Below are positions 8,482 through 16,327 of a stretch of DNA of 64,000 nucleotides, piece by piece; the stretch's first letter is position 1; every line of letters begins with the position of its first letter. The DNA comes from Acidovorax sp. FHTAMBA (lineage in GTDB: Bacteria > Pseudomonadota > Gammaproteobacteria > Burkholderiales > Burkholderiaceae_C). The stretch lies in the NCBI RefSeq assembly GCF_038958875.1, contig NZ_CP152407.1:3169501-3233500 (forward strand). The letters run 5' to 3'. A program made the translations under genes and the position numbers. Below the pieces are notes generated by a model. It did no database searches, was not told where the DNA came from, and saw only the letters and a program-made list of their open reading frames with translations.

Positions 8482-9702
8482 TCAAGCGGTGCCCGGGATA
8501 TCAAACACCTGGCGCAGATAGGCCAGGTACTTTTCGTCATCGCACATGCCCTTGCCCGGTGTGTCCGACAGCTTGGCCACGGGCTGGTCGTTGCAGCGCG
8601 TCATCTTGATCACCACCTGCAGCGGCTCGTGCACGGGCGGGCTGCCCAGGTCATTGGTCAGGTTGGTGCCGATGCCGAACGCCAGCTGGCAGCGGCCGCG
8701 GAACTGCTGGTAGAGCTCGATGGTGCGCGGGATGGTGAGCGCGTCGCTGAAGATCAGCGTCTTGGTCAGCGGGTCTACCCGGTTCTTGCGGTAGTGCTCC
8801 AGGAGGCGCTCGCCCCAGGCAAAAGGGTCGCCGCTGTCATGCCGTGCGCCGTCGAACAGCTTGCAGAAATACAGATCGAAGTCGCGCAGGAAGGCGCTCA
8901 TGCCGTACACGTCCGACAGCGCAATTCCGAGGTCGCCCCGGTATTCCTTGGCCCACATCTCAAAGCCGAACACCTGGCTGTCGCGCAGGCGCGGGCCCAG
9001 CGCCTGGCAGGCCTGCAGGTATTCGTGCGCCATGGTGCCCAGGGGCGTCACGCCCAGCTTCATCGCATACAGCACGTTGCTGGTGCCGGCAAACTGGCCC
9101 GGGCCTGCGGGGGCACCGGGGCGGCGGTCGCCGGTGCCCAGGCGCGCCACCAGCACGCGCAGCACCTCTTCGTGCCAGGCGCGGGAAAAGCGGCGGCGCG
9201 TGCCGTAGTCGGCGATCTTGAGGTCGGACAGACCCTCGCCCTGCAGCAGTGCAATCTTGGCGTCGAGCCGGCGGCGGCCTTCGAGGAAGTCGGGCACCTT
9301 CTGGGTGTTGCGGAAGTACACCTCGTTGATGATGGCCAGCACCGGAATCTCGAACAGGATGGTGTGCAGCCAGGGCCCGCGGATGGTGATGTCGATCTCG
9401 CCGTTGTGCTGGGGCGTGACGGTGATGTATTTCTCGTTGAGCTTGAACAGCCCGAGAAAATCCACGAAGTCGCTCTTGATGAAGCGCAGCGACCGCAGGT
9501 AGGCCAGCTCGGCATCCTGAAAATGCAGGCTGCACAGTGAGCGGATCTCGTCGCGGATCTCGCCCACAAACGGTGCCAGCTGCACGCCGGGGTTGCGGCA
9601 CTTGAACTTGTACTCCACCTGCGCCCCCGGAAACTGGTGCAGCACCACCTGCATCATGGTGAACTTGTACAGGTCGGTGTCGAGCAGGCTGGTGATGATC
9701 AT
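8482..9702 (-). CDS. pncB: Nicotinate phosphoribosyltransferase
   Basis: A 406-residue enzyme of NAD salvage that joins nicotinate to PRPP with ATP hydrolysis. The N-terminal SLLDTDLYKFTMMQ is diagnostic, and the active-site region HDSGDPFAWGERL and the later IGTNLTND are present. The ATG at 9702 is preferred over an in-frame TTG 18 bases upstream because it gives the standard N-terminus. Length matches PncB of E. coli (400). Confidence 0.95.
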   Translation of the reverse strand: MIITSLLDTDLYKFTMMQVVLHQFPGAQVEYKFKCRNPGVQLAPFVGEIRDEIRSLCSLHFQDAELAYLRSLRFIKSDFVDFLGLFKLNEKYITVTPQHNGEIDITIRGPWLHTILFEIPVLAIINEVYFRNTQKVPDFLEGRRRLDAKIALLQGEGLSDLKIADYGTRRRFSRAWHEEVLRVLVARLGTGDRRPGAPAGPGQFAGTSNVLYAMKLGVTPLGTMAHEYLQACQALGPRLRDSQVFGFEMWAKEYRGDLGIALSDVYGMSAFLRDFDLYFCKLFDGARHDSGDPFAWGERLLEHYRKNRVDPLTKTLIFSDALTIPRTIELYQQFRGRCQLAFGIGTNLTNDLGSPPVHEPLQVVIKMTRCNDQPVAKLSDTPGKGMCDDEKYLAYLRQVFDIPGTA

Positions 9703-9773
9703 GGGCGGGGCAGGCAGCAAGACTTCAGAGTGTAGGCCATCGCTCCACCCCGTGCCGGGCAGCCACTATTGAA

Positions 9774-9829
9774 GCAAAACTGGCCGCCAAGGCATACCCA
9801 TCAAGCGCAAGCAGCTATCAATTTGATTG
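9774..9829 (+). repeat. Dispersed palindromic repeat, copy 3
   Basis: TGGCCGCCAAGGCATACCCA followed by TCAAGCGCAAGCAGCTATCA and a T-rich tail. The left arm is more diverged than in other copies. The tail overlaps the last codons and stop of the leftward thioesterase gene. Confidence 0.75.
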
Positions 9830-10312
9830 CACCACCAGCGCCTGCAGCACAGCGCGCAGGGGCTCGGGCACCGGCACGGGTCGGCGCGTCTCGCGATCGA
9901 CATACACATGGATGAAATGCCCCGCGGCAGCCGACAGCGGCTCGCCCTGCGCGAACAGGCCCACTTCGTAACGCACGCTGGAGCCACCCAGCCGCGCCAC
10001 GCGAATGCCCGCTTCCACCGTTTGCGGAAAAGCCAGCGGCGCAAAGTAGTTGCACTGGGTTTCAATGACGAGGCCAATGGTCTCGCCCGCGTGGATGTCG
10101 AGCACGCCCTGGTCGATGAGGTGCGCGTTCACGGCCGTGTCAAACCAGCTGTAGTACACAACGTTGTTCACGTGCCCGTAAACATCGTTGTCGGCCCAGC
10201 GCGTGGTGATGGGGCGGAATACGCGGTAGGCGCTGCGGGGCTGCGGGGCCGGGCGGGCAGGCGTGGATTGGGTGGAAGGCCCGGTGGACGGGGTGCTGGC
10301 GGCAGAGTTCAT
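9818..10312 (-). CDS. Acyl-CoA thioesterase, 4HBT hot-dog fold
   Basis: A 164-residue YbgC/FadM-like thioesterase. The catalytic segment WADNDVYGHVNNVVYY (about residues 39-54) contains the aspartate of the 4-hydroxybenzoyl-CoA thioesterase type. Residues 1-30 are a Ser/Thr/Pro-rich extension. The start ATG overlaps the stop of the HDAC-family gene in ATGA, so the two are translated together. The last residues and stop codon fall in a dispersed repeat. The acyl substrate is unknown. Confidence 0.85.
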   Translation of the reverse strand: MNSAASTPSTGPSTQSTPARPAPQPRSAYRVFRPITTRWADNDVYGHVNNVVYYSWFDTAVNAHLIDQGVLDIHAGETIGLVIETQCNYFAPLAFPQTVEAGIRVARLGGSSVRYEVGLFAQGEPLSAAAGHFIHVYVDRETRRPVPVPEPLRAVLQALVVQSN

Positions 10313-11253
10313 GGCCGCACATTCTGCCAGCGCTGGTGGTATTGCCACGCCACACGCCAGGTAGTGAGCTGGGCCTTCACGGTGTCCTCCAGATTGCGCC
10401 CATAGCCCCCGGCCATCGCAAAGGCAACCGGAATGCGCCGCTGCCACGCCCAGTCAAACACCCGCCGGTCGCGCGCCTCCAGCCCGTCGTGTGTCACTGC
10501 AAGGCGCCCCAGGCGGTCGCCTTCGTGCGGATCAGCCCCGGCCAGATAAAAGACAAACCGGGGCGCAAACCGCTGCTCCAGCGTTTGCAGCGCGAGCTCC
10601 AGGGCCTGCAGGTAGTCATCGTCGGTGCAGCCGTCGGGCAGCTCCACATCCAGGTCGCTGGGCTCCTTGCGAAACGGAAAATTGCGGGCCCCGTGCAACG
10701 ACACCGTGAACACGCTGTAGTCGCCCTGAAAGATGTGCGCCGTGCCGTTGCCCTGGTGCACGTCCAGGTCAATCACGGCCACCTGCAGCGGCCGGCTGCC
10801 GCGCCCTCCCGCAGCGCCCTGTGCCCATTGCGCCTGCAACAGCCGCGTGGCCACCGCCACATCGTTGAAAACGCAAAAGCCACTGCCCTTGTGGGCGTAG
10901 GCATGGTGGGTGCCGCCCGCCAGGTTGCCGGCAACCCCTTCGAGCAACGCCACCTTGCTGGCGGCCACGGTAGCGCCCACCGAGCGCCGCGCGCGTTCGA
11001 CCATGGCCTCGCTCCAGGGGAAGCCGATTTCGCGCTGGGCGGGCGCAGCCAGGGTGCCATTGGCAATGGCGTCTATGTAGTGTGATGTATGGACCAGCGC
11101 GAGCTCACGGTCCGTTGCCGGCGCGGCCACCTGGAGCGACACCCCCGGCAGGTGCTGCGCAATACGGTCGCGTAACAGGCGGTACTTGGCCATCGGGAAA
11201 CGATGGCCTTCCGGCAAGGGCAGCACAAAATGGTCTGCGTAGTAAGCGTGCAT
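10309..11253 (-). CDS. Histone deacetylase family hydrolase
   Basis: A 314-residue arginase/HDAC-fold zinc amidohydrolase. Visible landmarks are GGTHHAY (the active-site His pair), DLDVHQGNGT (zinc-binding Asp and His) and LAGADPHEGDRLG (second zinc Asp). Bacterial members act on acetylated small amines or, more rarely, proteins. The start MHAYYADHF at 11253 is the normal family beginning, and the open frame continuing upstream crosses the phasin promoter, so it was rejected. Downstream overlap of four bases with the thioesterase suggests linked acyl-group removal. It is divergent from the phasin gene. Confidence 0.88.
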   Translation of the reverse strand: MHAYYADHFVLPLPEGHRFPMAKYRLLRDRIAQHLPGVSLQVAAPATDRELALVHTSHYIDAIANGTLAAPAQREIGFPWSEAMVERARRSVGATVAASKVALLEGVAGNLAGGTHHAYAHKGSGFCVFNDVAVATRLLQAQWAQGAAGGRGSRPLQVAVIDLDVHQGNGTAHIFQGDYSVFTVSLHGARNFPFRKEPSDLDVELPDGCTDDDYLQALELALQTLEQRFAPRFVFYLAGADPHEGDRLGRLAVTHDGLEARDRRVFDWAWQRRIPVAFAMAGGYGRNLEDTVKAQLTTWRVAWQYHQRWQNVRP

Positions 11254-11300
11254 GACACGATTGTGGCAAGCGTCGCAATTCTTGGTGTTCGCCCCTAATA

Positions 11301-11315
11301 TGTTGCACTGCAACA
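11301..11315. promoter_or_regulatory. Palindromic operator 1 upstream of the phasin gene (PhaR-like)
   Basis: TGTTGCACTGCAACA is a perfect palindrome apart from its centre. It lies just upstream of the -35 box of the phasin promoter. A second copy covers the transcription start. PhaR-type regulators of PHB granule genes bind TGC-rich palindromes, so this is a plausible PhaR site. Confidence 0.55.
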
Positions 11316-11323
11316 AAAAGCGC

Positions 11324-11351
11324 TTGCAATCCTTTTTCAAGTGTCTAGAAT
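11324..11351 (+). promoter_or_regulatory. Sigma-70 promoter of the phasin gene
   Basis: TTGCAA at 11324-11329 and TAGAAT at 11346-11351 with a 16-base spacer. The two palindromes at 11301 and 11359 flank it closely. Confidence 0.6.
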
Positions 11352-11358
11352 TCGCTCC

Positions 11359-11375
11359 ATGCTGCACTGCAACAT
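11359..11375. promoter_or_regulatory. Palindromic operator 2 at the phasin transcription start
   Basis: ATGCTGCACTGCAACAT shares GCACTGCAAC with operator 1 and begins seven bases after the -10 box, where a bound repressor would block transcription. Confidence 0.55.
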
Positions 11376-11454
11376 GACTTACCGAGTCAGGGCCAGCGCA
11401 GATGTCTTGTGAACCACCCTGGCCTTCAAGGCCCCCATTCTTAGGAGATATGAC

Positions 11455-12003
11455 ATGACGCTGACCGCTGAACAAATCCTGGCCTCGCACAAAGCCAACA
11501 TCGAAACCCTGTTTGGTCTGACTACCAAGGCCTTTGAAGGCGTGGAAAAGCTGGTCGAACTGAACGTGACAGCTTCGCGCGCTGCCCTGTCGGAAGCCGC
11601 CAACCACACGCAAGCCGTGCTGGGCGTGAAGGACGCACAAGAACTGCTGGCACTGCAAGCCGGCCTGTTCCAGCCCCTGGCTGAAAAGACTGCTGCCTAC
11701 AGCCGCCACCTGTACGACATCGCTTCGGGTACCGGCGCCGAATTCGGCAAGGCTTTCGAATCGCAGGCCACCGACGCGCAGAAGGCTTTCACCAACCTGG
11801 TGGACAGCGCCGCCAAGAACGCCCCCGCCGGCTCCGAAACCGCCGTGGCCGTGATGAAGAGCGCCGTTTCTGCCGCCAACAACGCGTTTGAATCGGTGCA
11901 AAAGGCTGTAAAGCAGGCGTCTGACGTGGCCGAAGCCAACTTCAACGCTGTGGCCAATACTGCCGCCAACGCTGCCAAGACCGCGGCTCCCCGCAAGCGT
12001 TAA
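11455..12003 (+). CDS. phaP: Phasin family protein
   Basis: A 182-residue, alanine-rich, wholly helical protein of the granule-associated phasin type. It begins MTLTAEQILASHKANIETL and shows a leucine/valine heptad pattern without membrane or signal segments. Phasins coat polyhydroxybutyrate granules, control their size and prevent other proteins from sticking. The start has a strong AGGAG ten bases upstream. Paired palindromes flanking the promoter suggest repression by PhaR until granules titrate it away. A rho-independent terminator lies at 12151-12179. No other PHB gene lies in the window. Confidence 0.9.
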   Translation: MTLTAEQILASHKANIETLFGLTTKAFEGVEKLVELNVTASRAALSEAANHTQAVLGVKDAQELLALQAGLFQPLAEKTAAYSRHLYDIASGTGAEFGKAFESQATDAQKAFTNLVDSAAKNAPAGSETAVAVMKSAVSAANNAFESVQKAVKQASDVAEANFNAVANTAANAAKTAAPRKR

Positions 12004-12150
12004 GCAAACGCCCTGCGGTCTGGAGTACAAACTCTAGGTCGCCCTCAGGGATTACCCTGATAATTCAACCCATGCGCTGCTGACCTGTCTACAGCGCCTT
12101 CAGTTGTCTCCTTGGATCCTCTCGAAACCCCCGTTTCAGGGATCCTTTTA

Positions 12151-12179
12151 AAGCCCGGTCCACGACCGGGCTTTTTTTT
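12151..12179 (+). terminator. Rho-independent terminator after the phasin gene
   Basis: AGCCCGGTC and GACCGGGCT form a 9-bp stem with a CAC loop, followed by eight T. Confidence 0.85.
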
Positions 12180-12365
12180 GCCTGCTGGGTCCCAGCGACA
12201 CCGACCAAGCACCATGGGCGAGGTGCGTTCTCAGGCGCGTAGTGGTTCCCTGTTGCGCTGCATCAATCACAAGGCCCTCATCCCCATTTCCATCGAGGAA
12301 ATTAGTAAGAATAATTCGCGTTTGCTTTATCATTGCTGCAACCCGAAACCCTGAAAGAAGCATCC
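12180..12365. other. Leader of the ABC receptor gene, locally AT-rich
   Basis: The 362 bases from the phasin stop to the next start hold the phasin terminator and this leader. Its last 65 bases are much richer in A and T than the surroundings and contain AGTAAGAATAATTCG and TTTATCATT, which loosely resemble Fur hexamers. No good sigma-70 promoter could be fixed. Iron control is possible but unproven. Confidence 0.3.
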
Positions 12366-13418
12366 ATGTCAAAAACAGTGAAAGCCGTGCTGAGCGTTTG
12401 TGCCCTGGTCGCCGCCGCAGGCGCCGCCCAAGCCCAGGAACAGGTGGTGAACCTCTACTCGGCCCGCCACTACTCGACCGACGAAGCCCTGTACACCGGC
12501 TTCACCAAGGCCACGGGCATCAAGATCAACCGCGTGGATGCCGACGACGCCGGCATCCTGGCGCGGCTGAAGGCCGAAGGCTCAGCCTCGCCCGCTGACG
12601 TAATCCTGCTGGTGGACGCAGCCCGCCTGTACAAGGGTGAGGTCGATGGCCTGTTCCAGCCCATCCAGTCCAAGGTGCTGAATGACGCCATCCCCGCCAA
12701 CCTGCGCAGCAAACCCGCTGCGGACGGCGGGATCGCCTGGTACGGGCTGTCCACCCGCGCGCGCGTGATCGTTTACAACAAGGTCCGCATGCAGAAAGCG
12801 GATGTGGACACCTATGAAGAGCTCGCCGATCCCAAGAACAAAGGCAAGCTGTGCATCCGTTCTGGGTCGCACCCTTACAACCTGAGCCTGTTTGGCGCCG
12901 TGACCGAGCACCTGGGCGAACAAAAGGCCGAGGCCTGGCTCAAGGGCATGGTGGCCAACCTGGCGCGTCCTCCCAAGGGCGGCGATACAGACCAGATCAA
13001 GGCGGTAGCTGCCGGTGAGTGCGATATCGCCGTGACCAACAGCTATTACCTGGCCCGCCTGATGCGTTCCACCAAGCCCGAAGACGTGGCGGTGGTGAAC
13101 AAGGTGGGCGTCGTCTTCCCCAACCAGGAATCCTGGGGCACCCACCTGAACATCGCTGGTGGCGCAGTGGCCAGGCACGCCAAGAACCAGGCCAATGCGG
13201 TCAAATTTCTTGAGTATCTGGCCAGCCCAGAGGCGCAGAACTACTTTGCCAATGGCAACAACGAATGGCCTGCCGCCAAAGGCGTAGCGCTCGACAACCC
13301 CGCGCTCAAGGCCATGACGGGTGGACAGCCTTTCAAGAGCGAGACCATTCCCATCAGCGCCGTGGGCGCCAACACCACCAAGGTGCAGCAGATGCTGGAC
13401 CGCGTAGGCTTCCAGTAA
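12366..13418 (+). CDS. Periplasmic ferric-iron-binding ABC transporter receptor (FbpA/AfuA family)
   Basis: A 350-residue exported receptor. The signal peptide ends in AAQAQ-EQ near residue 22. The mature start VVNLYSARHYSTDEALYTGF is the FbpA family opening, and paired tyrosines late in the lobe (TNSYYLARL) match the iron-binding Tyr pair of FbpA. Such proteins deliver ferric iron to an inner-membrane FbpBC complex. No permease or ATPase gene lies next to it: the gene has its own leader and a terminator directly after it, so the rest of the transporter must be elsewhere. Confidence 0.88.
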   Translation: MSKTVKAVLSVCALVAAAGAAQAQEQVVNLYSARHYSTDEALYTGFTKATGIKINRVDADDAGILARLKAEGSASPADVILLVDAARLYKGEVDGLFQPIQSKVLNDAIPANLRSKPAADGGIAWYGLSTRARVIVYNKVRMQKADVDTYEELADPKNKGKLCIRSGSHPYNLSLFGAVTEHLGEQKAEAWLKGMVANLARPPKGGDTDQIKAVAAGECDIAVTNSYYLARLMRSTKPEDVAVVNKVGVVFPNQESWGTHLNIAGGAVARHAKNQANAVKFLEYLASPEAQNYFANGNNEWPAAKGVALDNPALKAMTGGQPFKSETIPISAVGANTTKVQQMLDRVGFQ

Positions 13419-13435
13419 GCCCGCCCTGCACCACA

Positions 13436-13460
13436 CGCCCGGCCTGGCCGGGCTTTTTTT
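13436..13460 (+). terminator. Rho-independent terminator after the FbpA-like gene
   Basis: GCCCGGCC T GGCCGGGC stem followed by seven T. Confidence 0.85.
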
Positions 13461-13493
13461 CGCGCGCAGAAAGCCCGCCCTGATGCGCCATAA

Positions 13494-13520
13494 TTGACAT
13501 TTACGTTTACGTTAACGTCA
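13494..13520 (+). promoter_or_regulatory. Candidate LiuR-like (MerR-type) operator and -35 box for the SDR gene
   Basis: TTGACA at 13494-13499 runs straight into TTTACGTTTACGTTAACGTC, a set of ACGT repeats like the sites of LiuR/BkdR-type MerR regulators of branched-chain amino acid and fatty acid breakdown in proteobacteria. No clear -10 is visible. The site is 17 bases before the start codon. Confidence 0.45.
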
Positions 13521-13537
13521 CACACAGGAGACAGCAC

Positions 13538-14296
13538 ATGGAAATCAAAGGCAGGGTATTCATCGTCACCGGCGGTGCATCGGGTCTGGGCGAAGGCACG
13601 GCGCGCGCGCTGGCCGCGCTTGGCGGCAAGGTGGTCATCGCGGACATGCAGGCCGAAAAAGGTGAAGCCGTGGCCCAGGAAATTGGCGGCGCCTTTGTGA
13701 AGTGTGATGTGAGCAACGAGGCCGATGGCCAGGCCGTGGTGGCCAAGGCGGTGTCGTTGGGCAAGCTCATGGGCCTGGTCAACTGCGCCGGTATTGCACC
13801 CGCCGAGAAGACGGTGGGCAAGAACGGCGCCCATGCCCTCGCGGTGTTCAGCAAAACCATCACGGTGAACCTGATCGGCAGCTTCAACATGATCCGCCTG
13901 GCTGCGGAAGCCATGAGCAAGAATGAACCCGAGTCCACTGGGGAACGCGGTGTCCTGATTTCCACCGCCAGCGTGGCCGCCTACGACGGCCAGATCGGCC
14001 AGGCCGCCTATGCCGCCTCCAAGGGCGGTGTGGTCGGCATGACCCTGCCCATTGCCCGCGACCTGGCGCGCAACGGCATCCGCAACATGACGATCGCTCC
14101 GGGCATTTTCGGCACCCCCATGCTGTTTGGCATGCCGCAGGAAGTGCAGGACGCGCTGGCCGCTGGCGTGCCCTTCCCCAGCCGCCTGGGCACGCCGCAG
14201 GACTACGCCAAGCTGGTGCAGCACATCTTCGAGAACGACATGCTCAATGGCGAAGTGATCCGCCTGGACGGCGCCATCCGCCTCGCCCCACGGTAA
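13538..14296 (+). CDS. Short-chain dehydrogenase, 3-hydroxyacyl-CoA dehydrogenase type II-like
   Basis: A 252-residue SDR enzyme. The cofactor motif TGGASGLGEG is at residues 11-20, NCAG at about 87-90, the catalytic Ser in STASVAAYDGQ and the Tyr-x3-Lys in YAASK at about 166-170. The overall sequence, including PGIFGTPMLFGMPQEVQ near the end, resembles type II 3-hydroxyacyl-CoA dehydrogenase (HSD17B10-like), which oxidises 2-methyl-3-hydroxybutyryl-CoA and straight-chain 3-hydroxyacyl-CoAs. The ACGT-repeat operator fits a role in isoleucine or fatty acid degradation. An AGGAGACAGCAC leader precedes the ATG. Confidence 0.87.
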   Translation: MEIKGRVFIVTGGASGLGEGTARALAALGGKVVIADMQAEKGEAVAQEIGGAFVKCDVSNEADGQAVVAKAVSLGKLMGLVNCAGIAPAEKTVGKNGAHALAVFSKTITVNLIGSFNMIRLAAEAMSKNEPESTGERGVLISTASVAAYDGQIGQAAYAASKGGVVGMTLPIARDLARNGIRNMTIAPGIFGTPMLFGMPQEVQDALAAGVPFPSRLGTPQDYAKLVQHIFENDMLNGEVIRLDGAIRLAPR

Positions 14297-14340
14297 AAGT
14301 CAGCGCCAGTGCCCCGGTCAAACCGTTGACCGGACCGCTA

Positions 14341-14379
14341 CATATTTAATAGCTGTTGGCGCAATCTGGTCAAGCGCTG
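14341..14379 (-). repeat. Degenerate copy of the dispersed palindromic repeat
   Basis: TTTAATAGCTGTTGGCGCAA then TCAAGCGCTGAAGC. Only one arm matches well, so this is a decayed or partial copy. Confidence 0.45.
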
Positions 14380-14434
14380 AAGCACGAAATGATCCAAAAT
14401 TTCGTGCCTTGGGGCAATGGTGGCTTTACAAGCG

Positions 14435-16174
14435 TTAGGTTGTGCCCTGATGCTGCCCGCGCAGGAAGCTTTCCAGCTGCGCGGGAGGCACCGGCCGGCT
14501 GAAGTGATAGCCCTGTCCGGTATCGCAACCCAGCGTTTGCAGCACCTTCTGCTGTTCGGCTGTCTCCACCCCTTCGGCAATGGTCTCCAGGGCCAGGCTC
14601 TGCGCCAGGCCGATGATGGCCCGCACAATATGTTGCGCGCTCCCGGCTTCCGCCAGATCCCGGACAAACGACTGGTCGATCTTGAGCTTGTGCACGCGCA
14701 GGCGCTGGATGTAGCTGAACGACGAGTAACCCGTGCCGAAGTCGTCGATGGACAGACGCACCCCCAGATCGCACAGCCGCCCGACGATGGCAATGACCTT
14801 CTCCGGGTCGTCCATCGCGATGCTTTCCGTCAACTCCAGCTCCAGCATGCGGGGCGGCACGCCACTCTCGGCCAATGCCTGCTCAACCATTTCCACCAGC
14901 CCGGCATGCCGGAACTGGACCATGGACAGGTTCACCGCAACGGTGATGTCGCGGTGGCCTGCCGCAGCCCAGTCACGTGCCTGCGTCAGTGCGGTGCGCA
15001 GCACCCACTCCCCGATACCCAGTATTTGCCCACTGCTCTCCGCAACCGGGATGAACTCTGCCGGGTTAATCGTGCCCAGCTCGGGGTGCTGCCAGCGCAG
15101 CAAAGCCTCAACACCCACCAGTTTGCCATCGCGCAGACTGATCTGCGGCTGGTAGTGCAATGCCAGCTGGTTCAGCACCACCGCGCTGCGCAGGGCGTTT
15201 TCGATGTGCAGCACGCGCAAGGAACGGGCCTGCATGTCGCTCGAAAAAAACCGGTAGCTGTCGCGCCCGGTCTCCTTGGCGCGAAACATGGCAGCATCGG
15301 CACACTGCGCCAGGACTTCAAACTCGCGGCCATCCTCGGGATATACAGCGATACCAATCGAGGACGTCACCACCAGCTCATGGTGCCCCAGTTTGCACAC
15401 GCGGCGCACCGCCACCTGGAGCTTCTCGGCCACGTGGGCCGCCTGCTGCGCATCGGTCAGCGGCAGCACGATGATGAATTCATCGCCCCCCTGGCGCGAG
15501 ACCGTGTCTTCTTCCCGCAGCACCGCCTGCAGTCGGCGCGCAATCTCCATCAGCAACTCATCCCCCACCTGGTGGCCGAGAGAGTCGTTGACGTTCTTGA
15601 AGTGGTCCAGATCAAGATACAGCAGCGCCAGGTGCTGGCCGCTGCGCTGGGTCAACCCCAGGGCCTGGCTGAACCGCGATGCGAACATCGTGCGATTGGG
15701 CAAGCCCGTCAACGCGTCGAAATTCACCAGCCTGCGAATGCGCTCCTCGTCGCGCTTGCGCTCGGTGACATCCTCCTGCACGGCCAGATAGTGGGTAATG
15801 TCCCCCTGCTCATCGAGCAAGGGGGAAATGATGGCCGACTCATGGTATTCCCTGCCATCCTTGCGGCGGTTGAGGAATTCCCCCCGCCATGGGCGTCCGC
15901 AAGCCAGGTGCGCCCAGAGCTCCTGATACACCGATGGCGGCGTGGAGCCAGCACTGAGCAAGCGCGGGTTGCGCCCCAGTACCTCCTCGGGTGCATACCC
16001 GGTTGTCGCCGAAAACGCCGGGTTCACATATTCAATGTTGCCGTCCGCATTGGCAATGAGGATGGAATTGGGCGCCTGCTCCACCGCATGGCGAAGTTTG
16101 CGCAGGGTATCGAGCGTCTCGACCCGCTGGGTGATCGCGCGACAACACCACGAAGTGGGTCTCGGCGTCTTCAT
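14435..16174 (-). CDS. PAS-GGDEF-EAL cyclic-di-GMP enzyme, 3' part of a frameshifted gene
   Basis: 579 residues if read from the ATG at 16174. After a short N-terminus comes a PAS domain (APNSILIANADGNIEYVNPAF), then a diguanylate cyclase domain with intact GGDEF in SRQGGDEFIIVLP, then a phosphodiesterase domain with VEALLRW (the EAL motif) and DDFGTGYSSFSYI. Both catalytic motifs look complete. It would make or break cyclic-di-GMP in the cytoplasm. The gene belonged to a longer MASE3-PAS-PAS-GGDEF-EAL protein; two frameshifts near 16327 and 16135 separate it from its sensor half. Its ATG overlaps the stop of the upstream fragment in ATGA, so it might still be translated by coupling. Confidence 0.72.
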   Translation of the reverse strand: MKTPRPTSWCCRAITQRVETLDTLRKLRHAVEQAPNSILIANADGNIEYVNPAFSATTGYAPEEVLGRNPRLLSAGSTPPSVYQELWAHLACGRPWRGEFLNRRKDGREYHESAIISPLLDEQGDITHYLAVQEDVTERKRDEERIRRLVNFDALTGLPNRTMFASRFSQALGLTQRSGQHLALLYLDLDHFKNVNDSLGHQVGDELLMEIARRLQAVLREEDTVSRQGGDEFIIVLPLTDAQQAAHVAEKLQVAVRRVCKLGHHELVVTSSIGIAVYPEDGREFEVLAQCADAAMFRAKETGRDSYRFFSSDMQARSLRVLHIENALRSAVVLNQLALHYQPQISLRDGKLVGVEALLRWQHPELGTINPAEFIPVAESSGQILGIGEWVLRTALTQARDWAAAGHRDITVAVNLSMVQFRHAGLVEMVEQALAESGVPPRMLELELTESIAMDDPEKVIAIVGRLCDLGVRLSIDDFGTGYSSFSYIQRLRVHKLKIDQSFVRDLAEAGSAQHIVRAIIGLAQSLALETIAEGVETAEQQKVLQTLGCDTGQGYHFSRPVPPAQLESFLRGQHQGTT

Positions 16175-16327
16175 CGAGAACCTTGCGTGCCACGGAAAAT
16201 TCGAACCAGCGCTTGCCACCGGGCATGTCCAGCGAATACTGAAAATCGCGGGCCACGCCCTGCGCTGATGCCGCATTGATCGCCGCCTGGGCGACCGCAG
16301 CCGCCTCGTGTGGCAGCACATCGTGAA
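16135..16327 (-). pseudogene. Middle segment of the broken MASE3-PAS-GGDEF-EAL gene, in a third frame
   Basis: Reading from about 16327 down to 16135 in its own frame gives a clear PAS domain half: LPHEAAAVAQAAINAA, KRWFEFSVARKVLDEDAE and HFVVLSRD. The first part continues the upstream fragment after one extra T in an ATTT run; the last part continues into ITQRVETLDTLRKL only if two bases are restored. Neither flanking fragment contains this segment in frame. Confidence 0.7.

Noticed and set aside
12299..12335. Fur box before the FbpA-like gene
   Set aside because: Only loose hexamer similarity; no convincing 19-base match, so kept as a comment in the gap entry.
14417..16279. A 620-residue rightward open frame
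   Set aside because: Antisense to the GGDEF-EAL gene; no recognisable domain.
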